NCBI RefSeq assembly: GCF_007971385.1
Contig: NZ_CP042434.1
Coordinates: 186,001 to 250,000, forward strand
Origin: Arachidicoccus ginsenosidivorans
GTDB lineage: Bacteria; Bacteroidota; Bacteroidia; Chitinophagales; Chitinophagaceae
Reading direction: 5' to 3'
Length of the DNA stretch: 64,000 nt
Positions 22,137-29,361 of this stretch are shown piece by piece. The notes under the pieces were generated by a model. The model was not told the origin of the DNA, did no database searches, and was given only the letters and a program-made list of their open reading frames with translations. Numbering within the stretch: position 1 is the stretch's first letter; every line of letters starts with the position of its first letter. A program made the position numbers and the translations under genes.

Positions 22137-22658
22137 CTAAGCTACGCGCCAATTAATCATGCGGGGCTCATTTACTTCCCATTCGCTATCACTACTGTTA
22201 CGGTCCTTCCAAGCCTCCGTTTTTTGCCTGGCTCCTTGTAGTAACCTTAATAATAACTGCATATTCTGACTTTCCCGGTGTATTGAAAAGGCAGCACTAT
22301 CTAACAAGTCATTTATCTCTTCCAGTAATATTTGCTCATCCATCAAGCCTGCTTGTTTCATCTTTTTTCTGGTTCTCATAATATGTGCAATGGCCATGCG
22401 AGCAGCAGCCTGATCAAATTCATTAAATAGATCAATATCTACTTCAAAAACTTTTGCCAGTTGTCGACGACACCCAAGCTGCACTTTTTCAGAACACTCT
22501 AACCTGGAAACCCTTTTCGCGGTCCAAGTGCCACCCAGCTGGCAGGCCAACTCCTTCTGGCTCAAGTCAAATAAAAGGCGAATACGCTTTATATTTTGGC
22601 CGTGATGGATCCTTTTTTCTGAATTTTGAATATTTGGCGTCTGATTTAATTGTTCCAT
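22137..22658 (-). CDS. XRE family helix-turn-helix regulator
   Basis: Small cytoplasmic protein with a Cro/CI-type HTH near the N-terminus: GQNIKRIRLLFDLSQKELACQLG is followed by WTAKRVSRLECSEKVQLGCRRQLAKVFEVDIDLF. The start is placed at the internal ATG (22658, MEQLNQTP) because the upstream 13 codons have no protein character. The C-terminal 90 residues are helical and charged, with no known domain that I recognise. It is transcribed alone; the target is unknown. Confidence 0.75.
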   Translation of the reverse strand: MEQLNQTPNIQNSEKRIHHGQNIKRIRLLFDLSQKELACQLGGTWTAKRVSRLECSEKVQLGCRRQLAKVFEVDIDLFNEFDQAAARMAIAHIMRTRKKMKQAGLMDEQILLEEINDLLDSAAFSIHRESQNMQLLLRLLQGARQKTEAWKDRNSSDSEWEVNEPRMINWRVA

Positions 22659-22937
22659 AATTATTTTTTTAATTGAATTTATTGCCAACCAAAGCATAGG
22701 ACCTTATTTACTTTCCTTACCAAGTAGTGTCGCAATACATCCAGAATTATTGATGAAATTATATTGAACGCTGCTATATTTAAGGCACCTAACCGGCGAA
22801 TCAGTTTTAGTGCCTTATTCTTAGGCAAAGATACTAAACAAAAATCAATTAAAACTAATTATTTTACAATTAAAGCAAAATTATTTAGCATATTTTACTA
22901 CTTCTTACCCCAACATCCTTTTGTATTCTTTTCCTTT

Positions 22938-23543
22938 TCACATTTTATCTAGAATGTCTGCCGATTGGTCCTCCACCCATTTACCTACAAGTGGGGGTTC
23001 ATACGCATGCATTTTATCCAGTAACCCAGGAATGGAATTATCTACCAGCAACATTTCTTGATTTTGTTGCTTCAAAAACCCTGCGGTAACCATTTGGGAA
23101 GTAAGCGCCATTAATGAATCGTAGAACCCCTCTATGTTGAGAATACCTACGGGCTTCTTATGCAGCCCGAGCTGTCCCCAGGTCAGCATTTCAAATAATT
23201 CTTCCAATGTGCCAAACCCACCTGGCAAAGCAATAATCCCATCAGATAATGCATCCATTTTTGCTTTTCTTTGATGCATAGATTCGACTACAATTAATTC
23301 AGTGAGTTGTTCATGGGCTATCTCAACGGATTTTAAAAATTGAGGAATTACGCCTATTGCCTTGCCTCCGGCTTCCAATACACCATTTGCTACGGCACCC
23401 ATAAGACCCACTTTAGCACCGCCATAAACCAAGCCAATGTCTTTGGAGGCGAGCACAGCGCCTAATTTATAAGCCGTCTCATAAAAGATCGGATCCTTGC
23501 CGCTACTGGATCCGCAAAAAACGGTGATATTTTTTAGTTGCAT
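22938..23543 (-). CDS. LOG family protein (cytokinin riboside 5'-monophosphate phosphoribohydrolase-like)
   Basis: Cytoplasmic Rossmann-like hydrolase, 201 residues. The hallmark PGGFGTLEE is at 107-115, with the SMHQRKAKM helix at 88-96 that completes the nucleotide-monophosphate site. N-terminal VFCGSSSGKDPIFYETAYKLG and VYGGAKVGLMGAVANG are the TIGR00730 pattern. Family knowledge: LOG proteins cut the N-glycosidic bond of (modified) nucleoside 5'-monophosphates; in bacteria they are often general AMP-type nucleosidases. It starts 46 bases after the PLP decarboxylase gene in the same direction and may be co-transcribed. Confidence 0.9.
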   Translation of the reverse strand: MQLKNITVFCGSSSGKDPIFYETAYKLGAVLASKDIGLVYGGAKVGLMGAVANGVLEAGGKAIGVIPQFLKSVEIAHEQLTELIVVESMHQRKAKMDALSDGIIALPGGFGTLEELFEMLTWGQLGLHKKPVGILNIEGFYDSLMALTSQMVTAGFLKQQNQEMLLVDNSIPGLLDKMHAYEPPLVGKWVEDQSADILDKM

Positions 23544-23588
23544 GTATTTCTATATTTTTAGATTGAGCAAATGTAAATGGAGGTAAAA

Positions 23589-25094
23589 TTAAAATTGTTC
23601 CAACGTTTTTTCAAGCGCAGACTTAATAAAATCAATATCCTCCTTTGAGGTCTGCCAATTAACAAAAGAGGCCCTTATGGCCTTTTTTCCACGATACAAA
23701 GTGGGACTCATAAAGACTTTTCCGTCTTTGTTCAATTGATATAAGAACTGCTCCACTTTTGGATCATCCTGCTTTCTTAGCGTAAAGCAGATATTATTGA
23801 GCCGGGTGGGTGCCACCAGCATCAGTTTAGATTGCCCTTCAATCCACGCCGAAAGCTCCCTGGTCCTTTCCACGCTGTTTTCTACGATCTGCTGATAACC
23901 CTTTTTACCATAGCTCATTAGCGAGAACCAGGCTGGCAACGCCCTGAAGCGTCTGGAATTTTCTGGCAGAAAATTCAGGAAGTTCATTGTCTCCAATAAG
24001 GCGCCATTTTCTACCTCACCCAAATAGGGTGCATTAGAATTTCTGTATGTCTCATAAGATAATAAATGATGGCGTTTACGAATAAAGAAAATACCACTAT
24101 CATAGGGCACATTGAGCCATTTATGTCCGTCCACTGTAATAGAATCAGCTGCCTGCCAACCATCCACCAAATGCTTATACTTGGGACTACAAGCAGCAAA
24201 TCCACCAAATGCCCCATCAATATGCCACCAGAAATTGTGCGTTTTTTTGAGCGCATTTATCGCATTAAAATCATCAAAATCCACTGTATTCACCGTACCG
24301 GCACTAGAGATCAATATAAACGGCGCGCCATCCAGTGCCTTTATTTTTATTGCAAGATCTTCCATATCCATCACCTCTCTATCCCCTTGCGTAATTTTAA
24401 CCTGAATTAAATTCCTGCTGCCGATACCTAGCATCGATAGACATTTTATACTGGATGAATGCGCAGTGGCGGTTAAAACCGGTATATGCGCTGTGATCCC
24501 ATCCATGGCAATATTGATTCCCTTTTGCGCACCCCACCACTGCCTTGCCGTTCCAAGGCATGTAAAATTAGACATAGTCGCTCCAGTAACAAAGCCGCCC
24601 ATAAAAGCGTCTGGTAACCCAAGCAATTCTTTGACCAGTTCTATGGTCACTTGCTCGAGTCTGGCGGAGACATCACCCTGCCCCGACACGGCTTGAGTGT
24701 TTTGATCCCAGACGGTTGTAAACCAGTCGCCTGCCAGCGCCGCTGGCGTTACACCTCCTGTTACAAAACCTACATAATGCGAAGAAGAGGCCCCCACTAA
24801 ATGCGGCGTCCAGTTTTCTTTAAACTGTTTTATTACCTGCTCTATGCCCATTCCGGTATCTGATAAAGGCAGCTTTTCAGGCAACGGTAATTGCGGATCA
24901 ATGCTAACAGGCTGCCCTTTCATTCTTAAAAGATATCCCAAAGCGTCCTGCTTGACCTGTTCCAATATACCCGCCCATTGGTCAAGCCTAAAACCTAATG
25001 GATTCTCATTGTTAGAATTATCTGAATCGTTTACTTGGTTATCAATATTACTTAGTGCTGCGCCTAGTTTTTTGTGTATTTGTTCTTCCTCCAT
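23589..25094 (-). CDS. PLP-dependent amino-acid decarboxylase (group II, aromatic-L-amino-acid/glutamate decarboxylase family)
   Basis: Cytoplasmic fold-type I PLP enzyme, 501 residues. The PLP lysine is K325 in SITVDGHKWLNVPYDSG. H212 (TAHSS) stacks on the cofactor and D293 (HIDGAFGG) pairs with the pyridine nitrogen. GFVTGATMSNFTCLGTAR (167-184) is the phosphate-binding region. This pattern is that of the tyrosine/tryptophan/glutamate decarboxylase family; the actual substrate cannot be fixed from sequence, and some members are mis-named aspartate aminotransferases. An exact -7 box (TACCTTTG, minus strand, 25111-25118) lies 17 bases upstream of the start. Confidence 0.86.
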   Translation of the reverse strand: MEEEQIHKKLGAALSNIDNQVNDSDNSNNENPLGFRLDQWAGILEQVKQDALGYLLRMKGQPVSIDPQLPLPEKLPLSDTGMGIEQVIKQFKENWTPHLVGASSSHYVGFVTGGVTPAALAGDWFTTVWDQNTQAVSGQGDVSARLEQVTIELVKELLGLPDAFMGGFVTGATMSNFTCLGTARQWWGAQKGINIAMDGITAHIPVLTATAHSSSIKCLSMLGIGSRNLIQVKITQGDREVMDMEDLAIKIKALDGAPFILISSAGTVNTVDFDDFNAINALKKTHNFWWHIDGAFGGFAACSPKYKHLVDGWQAADSITVDGHKWLNVPYDSGIFFIRKRHHLLSYETYRNSNAPYLGEVENGALLETMNFLNFLPENSRRFRALPAWFSLMSYGKKGYQQIVENSVERTRELSAWIEGQSKLMLVAPTRLNNICFTLRKQDDPKVEQFLYQLNKDGKVFMSPTLYRGKKAIRASFVNWQTSKEDIDFIKSALEKTLEQF

Positions 25095-25110
25095 GACGGC
25101 TAATTTCTAC

Positions 25111-25118
25111 CAAAGGTA
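25111..25118 (-). promoter_or_regulatory. -7 box candidate of the PLP decarboxylase gene
   Basis: TACCTTTG on the minus strand is identical to the -7 boxes of the two rRNA promoters. No TTTG is found 19-21 bases upstream of it, so the promoter would be weak or depend on an activator. It leaves a leader of only about 12 bases. Confidence 0.35.
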
Positions 25119-25295
25119 AGAAAGTGCCCGTAATATCATTTTAAACAGTCTACACCCAAACATATATTTGCCGCTAATTGTCGTAATCCATTTTTTATTG
25201 GCAAGGCAAATGCAGCATAACTTCAAGCTATAAATATTTATTTTCAAACCCAAGGTTAATAGCCTATTGAGCGGAATCTGCTTTAGTAAATTACC

Positions 25296-25700
25296 CTACA
25301 GCTGACCAATTACCTCCATTACATTATTTTGCCCCCAGTGTGCTATATATTTACCACCGCGCAACTTAACAAAATCCATCACGCTAAACGTTACTGCTTT
25401 TCCGGTAGGTGCATGGCCAAAAATCATCCCGGTATGCACCGCATGGATTGTTTTTCTAGTTGCCACCAGGTCGCCTTCTGCGATCATCTCATGGATGTCA
25501 ACTTTTATTTCTGAAAACCCACCATGCAGGATCTCAATAAAACGAATAAGCCCAGCCACGTCACTACTGACCATTTTGGCCGCTGTATGGTTGATAAAAT
25601 CATCAGCCACAATTTCTGGCAAAACCTTCAGATCCGCCTTTTCCATGAATGCGCTATTGAATCTTTTAACCACTGTTTTGTTTAAAGATGCTATATCCAT
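25296..25700 (-). CDS. SnoaL-like ester cyclase family protein
   Basis: Small cytoplasmic protein, 134 residues, of the NTF2-like/SnoaL fold: LPEIVADDFINHTAAK, then a middle stretch GLIRFIEILHGGFSEIKVDIHEMIAEGDLVATRKTIHAVHTG, and a C-terminal KLRGGKYIAHWGQNN. This matches the 'ester cyclase / predicted SnoaL-like aldol condensation-catalyzing' group, whose members rarely have a known substrate. It stands alone with about 200 and 340 bases of non-coding DNA on its two sides; the upstream side contains a large inverted repeat. Confidence 0.8.
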   Translation of the reverse strand: MDIASLNKTVVKRFNSAFMEKADLKVLPEIVADDFINHTAAKMVSSDVAGLIRFIEILHGGFSEIKVDIHEMIAEGDLVATRKTIHAVHTGMIFGHAPTGKAVTFSVMDFVKLRGGKYIAHWGQNNVMEVIGQL

Positions 25701-26038
25701 ATGTTTTATTCTTTTATGGTATAAAAAATTTATTTTTATTACCAGACAAAACTACAGCCAAATTAAAGCCGTGATTTTGCTTAACGGCTCAAAGATTTTT
25801 GTTCTGGAGCTCAGAGGCCTATAAGCAGGCTTTACCAGACTGCCTCCCAAATGTTGACTGGCCGACCATTTTGCTATATAATATAACAAAATGGTCGGCC
25901 AGTCAATGTAAATTATCCAAGGTGACTGCCAGATGAATACGATGAATACAAAGACCCGAGCTAATAGTCACCATCTCAATCCTTAGGACAGTCTTGCCAT
26001 TAGCTAATCGCATTCAACAATAAAGCTTAGACTTAATG
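25701..26038. other. intergenic stretch between MsrB and the SnoaL-like gene
   Basis: Contains the perfect 20-bp inverted repeat at 25854-25906; no gene or clear consensus promoter was seen. Confidence 0.5.
25854..25906. repeat. perfect 20-bp inverted repeat, 13-base AT loop
   Basis: Arms TTGACTGGCCGACCATTTTG (25854-25873) and its exact complement (25887-25906) flank an AT-only core apart from one C. Neither side has a T-run, so it is not a standard intrinsic terminator. It is about 150 bases upstream of the SnoaL-like start and 130 downstream of the MsrB stop. It could be a regulator site, an mRNA 3' structure or a small mobile-repeat remnant. Confidence 0.8.
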
Positions 26039-26605
26039 CTAATGGTGGGGTTCAAAGTCCAGAGAAACCGAGTTCATACAATACCTTTTATGGGTCGGCG
26101 CCGGACCGTCATCAAAGATATGGCCTAAATGTGAGTGACACCTGGCGCACTCTACTTCTATTCTGTGCATACCATGGGAATAATCTTCTTTATAAATGAC
26201 GGCGTCCTTCCTGTCGGTCTCAAAAAAACTTGGCCAACCACAGGAACTGGCAAATTTAGCATCTGAGTCAAAAAGTTTATTGCCACATACCGCACAATAA
26301 TAGGTTCCTCTTTGATCGCTGTTCCAGTATTTTCCTTTAAAAGGAGCTTCTGTTCCTTGCTCTCTGGCTACGTTATATAAGTCAGGAGGCAGAATTTTTT
26401 TCCACTCATCATTTGTAACGTGTAGTTCACTGGTATCTGTTCTTGAATAATAAGGATTGTTTTCATGTCCTGAAAGTGCGCCTGTATGCTCTTTTACATT
26501 TTCCATATGTTGTTTTTTTGTTCCCTGGGCAGTACAACTAAATACCGTTATCAGCAGTGTACAATATAGCAGGGAGATCTTTTGAATATTAATTAAGCTT
26601 TGCAT
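26039..26605 (-). CDS. msrB: peptide-methionine (R)-S-oxide reductase MsrB, exported lipoprotein form
   Basis: Reduces methionine-R-sulfoxide in proteins. Numbering from an upstream in-frame Met (26620), the N-terminus carries a hydrophobic lipoprotein-type signal with cysteine at 29 (ITVFSCTAQ), so the enzyme probably sits in the periplasm or membrane. The MsrB domain (about 68-190) has both zinc CxxC pairs (CAVC 109-112, CARC 158-161), the WPSFF signature and the catalytic cysteine C181 in HKRYCMNSVSLDF. The start is placed at the second Met (26605), which gives a shorter n-region; the upstream Met is also possible. It is a single gene, not fused to MsrA. Confidence 0.92.
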   Translation of the reverse strand: MQSLINIQKISLLYCTLLITVFSCTAQGTKKQHMENVKEHTGALSGHENNPYYSRTDTSELHVTNDEWKKILPPDLYNVAREQGTEAPFKGKYWNSDQRGTYYCAVCGNKLFDSDAKFASSCGWPSFFETDRKDAVIYKEDYSHGMHRIEVECARCHSHLGHIFDDGPAPTHKRYCMNSVSLDFEPHH

Positions 26606-26721
26606 GGATTCTAGCCACAATTTACATTACTGTGCTAATAATTGGTGGCAATAAAATCCTAAATTGAACCAAGGAAGTCCTCTTCGCCTTATTTTGGGTT
26701 TTTCTTAGCAATGGTTCCCGT

Positions 26722-27219
26722 CTATAAAACCAGACTCATTACTTCCCCTGGTAATCCATCGATTTCTCCAACAAACTCAGAAACAAACCCTTCGCGCACC
26801 AATATCTTTCTGGAAGCGCTGTTTAATGGATCTAAAATGGCTTTAACCCTTAAAAGACTGCGGTCTTTTCGGGCAAAATCAATGAGTTGCCTGGTAGCAG
26901 CTGATGCAATGCCTTTACCCTGAAATTGTTCCATCAGCAAAAATCCAATTTCCACCTCTTTGTCCTCCAATTGCTGTCGGACCAGTTTGGCCAACCCCAT
27001 AAACGCATTATTTTCCTCGCTAATAATTCTAAAATTGCCAAACCCCTTTGCCACCTGGTTTTGTTGCAATAAACGGTCAAAATGCGCCCGGCTTTCCTGC
27101 TCACTCAAGGGCCTGCCGGTAATCATCTCCATGATCTTTGGATTGCTGGTCAAAGCACGGTAATCTGCATAATCTTGTTCCTTAAAGGGTACAAGCATAA
27201 ATGGGATGGCTGTCTCCAT
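26722..27219 (-). CDS. GNAT family N-acetyltransferase (RimJ/RimL-like)
   Basis: Cytoplasmic acetyl-CoA-dependent acyltransferase, 165 residues. The fold is visible from PFKEQDYADYRALTSNPKIMEMITGRPLSEQESRAHFDRLL (N-terminal helices), NAFMGLAKL (beta strand), EVEIGFLLMEQFQGKGIASAATRQLIDFA, where QGKGIA is the acetyl-CoA pyrophosphate loop, and LRVKAILDPLNSASRKILVREGF. This is the Acetyltransf_3 type that acetylates N-termini or small molecules. The substrate is unknown. Transcription is bounded upstream by the strong palindromic terminator at 27337-27384. Confidence 0.85.
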   Translation of the reverse strand: METAIPFMLVPFKEQDYADYRALTSNPKIMEMITGRPLSEQESRAHFDRLLQQNQVAKGFGNFRIISEENNAFMGLAKLVRQQLEDKEVEIGFLLMEQFQGKGIASAATRQLIDFARKDRSLLRVKAILDPLNSASRKILVREGFVSEFVGEIDGLPGEVMSLVL

Positions 27220-27336
27220 AAAATCCTATTTTTAGATTCGATATTATTACCATTAATCCACACACTAAAATAAACCATATTTTGGACTCGGACAAGAAAA
27301 CCTAACAATTGTTATTGTATTAATTTTCCGCTGCCT

Positions 27337-27384
27337 AATTGGATAAGAAAAGGCCCGCAATTGCGGGCCTTTTCTTATCCAATT
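27337..27384. terminator. 48-base perfect palindrome, bidirectional terminator
   Basis: Each 24-base arm has the stem core AAAAGGCCCGCAATT followed outward by T/A-rich sequence. On either strand it forms a GC-rich stem with TTTTCTT on the 3' side. It lies 97 bases downstream of the Ala-rich lipoprotein stop and 118 bases upstream of the GNAT start, so it ends the former's message; the symmetry would also stop transcription from the other side. Confidence 0.8.
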
Positions 27385-27480
27385 TCGCCCAATTTAAATA
27401 AAATTGGGTTTATCTTTTTGTGCAAACAGCAGAGCGAAAACAAATCATTTGCATTTGCCCAGTATTTAAATTTTGGCTAT

Positions 27481-27963
27481 TTATTTATCGTCCTTGCCTT
27501 TGACAGCATCTTTGACGGCTTTAGCACCATCAGAGGCGGCGTCCCCTACAGCTTCAGCTCCTTTTTTAACGCCTTTTCCAACAGCTTTAGCTCCTTTGGC
27601 TGCGCCTTCGCCCACGTCAGATGCTACTTTTTTTGTACCATCCCAAGCTTTTTTAACACCCGATTTGGTATCTTCTGCTGCATTATCCGCAGCGGCTTTC
27701 GCTTCTTTTCCTTTTTGTTCAGCTTTATCAGCGACATTATCAGCAGCATCAGCGGTAGCTGCTGCTGCATCAGAAGCGGCCGCGCCTACTGCGGCGGCAG
27801 CGGTATCTACCTCGGCCGCTGTGGCAGCTGCTGCTGTATCCACTTGCCCAGCAATGGTTGTTGAATCCGCAGTAATTGCATCTGCCTGTTGGTTATTGGA
27901 ACCGCAAGCAAACATGAAAGAACTGGCGCAAACGGCCACAATTAATCCATTGATCTTTTTCAT
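27481..27963 (-). CDS. Ala-rich, low-complexity lipoprotein
   Basis: The start is placed at MKKINGLIV (27963), which gives a lipoprotein signal with cysteine in FMFACGS, about residue 20. The mature chain is almost entirely Ala, Asp, Lys, Val, Gly and Glu in imperfect 11-residue-like helical repeats (e.g. DAAAATADAADNVADKAEQ, then KGAKAVGKGVKKGAEAVGDA), acidic in the first half and basic in the second. It resembles late-embryogenesis/apolipoprotein-like amphipathic helices, and proteins annotated as hypothetical or YtxH-like in Bacteroidota. Function is unknown; a membrane-surface or stress-protective role is a guess. The long frame on the opposite strand is an artefact of the repetitive GCN codons. 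Confidence 0.72.
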   Translation of the reverse strand: MKKINGLIVAVCASSFMFACGSNNQQADAITADSTTIAGQVDTAAAATAAEVDTAAAAVGAAASDAAAATADAADNVADKAEQKGKEAKAAADNAAEDTKSGVKKAWDGTKKVASDVGEGAAKGAKAVGKGVKKGAEAVGDAASDGAKAVKDAVKGKDDK

Positions 27964-28292
27964 TTGTTGTTTTTTGATTATTATATATTTAAGTTTAAAA
28001 TTATCTGATGCGATGCATCCATGTTTTGTTAGGGCCTGATTATTTGGCTGATCAGGCATTTCTCTCATGAAGCGTACATTCAGCCAGTGACTAATAACAA
28101 AGTCTATACCAAGACTAGTTCAATCAAAAATCAAACGCATTAAATAACGATTTTGAGCCTGTTTTACCCTTTCATTAATCCTAAAATTTCTGCCAGCCAT
28201 TGCTAAGGGAGCGGACCTTTTTTTTAAGATACAAACATCAATCTGTTATATAAACCAACCGTCCACGATCTCACTGCACCTCAAAGCTTATA
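27964..28292. other. intergenic stretch upstream of the Ala-rich lipoprotein
   Basis: About 330 bases with no credible gene. The frame extending upstream of 27963 lacks protein character. No exact promoter pair was found. Confidence 0.4.
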
Positions 28293-29141
28293 TTACTTTG
28301 TTTCTTGCTTTATTTCTTGGCTCAAAAGCGCATTATATTCACCATGCTGTACCACTGGTGCAAATCCAGCTTGTTTGTCCTTAGGCAGATAATGACTGGC
28401 GGCTTCCTGTAAATACCCATAAGCCAACCTGAACAAACCGGAGCCAAGGCTCACTCTTTTAACACCAATCGCTTCAAGTTGTTTCAGTCCATATACTTGT
28501 TGTTCCATATTCAGAAGCACATTGATCGGTTTAGGCTGTAAAGCCTTTACCACTGTCTCAATATCTTCTAGCGTCTTGATTCCAGGTGCAAATAAAACAT
28601 CAGCCCCCGCCTCAGCATAAGCCACCAGTCTTTCAATCGTGTCCTTTAAATCAAAATTGCCATTTAAAAAATTTTCAGCTCTTGCAGTCAGCATAAAAGG
28701 TTTGTTTAATACCCTGACCGCCTTTACAGCTGCTTTGATTCTTTCAACAGATAGCTCAAAATCATAAATGGGCTGGCTCGGTTTCCCGCTGGCATCCTCA
28801 ATTGAAGCGCCTGACAGTCCAGTTGCTGCGGCCAGCTTAATAGTAATGGCGCACTCCTCTGGGCTGTCCCCAAAACCGTTCATGAGATCTGCAGAAACCG
28901 GCAAATTGGTATTTTCCAAAATCAGCTGGGCATTTTTAAGTGCATCTTCTCTAGATATCTCTGTGGCCTTATCTGGCTTACCTAGGCCAAAAGCCATACC
29001 GGCACTGGTGGTAGCTATTGCATCGAAGCCCATTTTCTCTAAAAGACGAGCAGAAGCGCCGTCCCAGGCATTGGCCGAGACAAAGATACCAGGTCGGTAA
29101 TGTAATTCCTTAAATCTGGCCGCTCTTTGTAAATGATTCAT
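28293..29141 (-). CDS. isocitrate lyase/phosphoenolpyruvate mutase family protein
   Basis: Cytoplasmic TIM-barrel enzyme of the PEP mutase/isocitrate lyase superfamily. The start is at MNHLQRAARF (29141). Motifs in order: FVSANAWDGASARLLEKMGFDAIATTSAGMAFGLG (substrate loop), LPVSADLMNGFGDSPEE (metal-binding D), GLSGASIEDASG (E-D pair), MLTARAENFL and GADVLFAPGI. The KxxGH[C] loop of isocitrate lyase proper is absent, so it is not the glyoxylate-cycle enzyme. It could be a C-C lyase (methylisocitrate-lyase-like or oxaloacetate hydrolase-like). No phosphonate genes are nearby. It is a single gene. Confidence 0.85.
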   Translation of the reverse strand: MNHLQRAARFKELHYRPGIFVSANAWDGASARLLEKMGFDAIATTSAGMAFGLGKPDKATEISREDALKNAQLILENTNLPVSADLMNGFGDSPEECAITIKLAAATGLSGASIEDASGKPSQPIYDFELSVERIKAAVKAVRVLNKPFMLTARAENFLNGNFDLKDTIERLVAYAEAGADVLFAPGIKTLEDIETVVKALQPKPINVLLNMEQQVYGLKQLEAIGVKRVSLGSGLFRLAYGYLQEAASHYLPKDKQAGFAPVVQHGEYNALLSQEIKQETK

Positions 29142-29361
29142 AATTATTTTTTTAAAGTAAGGCATGTTGTGTCCTGGCAATCACCATTTGCTGTTTGACT
29201 TATCCTTTTTGCAATGGTGCATCAGTAATTGTCCTGATTCATTATTCTAATGTATTTTACTGCTGTTTTATCCCTTTAAAATTACTAATTTTAACCCTCT
29301 TGAGCCTTATAAAACTTTTTTCAGCAAATTATTAGCACCTTTTTTCATTTTAAGCAGCCCT

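Noticed and set aside
24066..24410. 114-codon and 97-codon plus-strand frames inside the PLP decarboxylase gene
   Set aside because: They lie fully within a well-conserved minus-strand gene and show no recognisable family.
27473..28039. 188-codon frame on the plus strand opposite the Ala-rich lipoprotein, itself Ala/Ser/Pro-rich
   Set aside because: GCN-rich repeats give long open frames on both strands; the minus frame has a lipoprotein signal and a biased but helical composition, the plus frame only its mirror. It also runs through the lipoprotein signal region.
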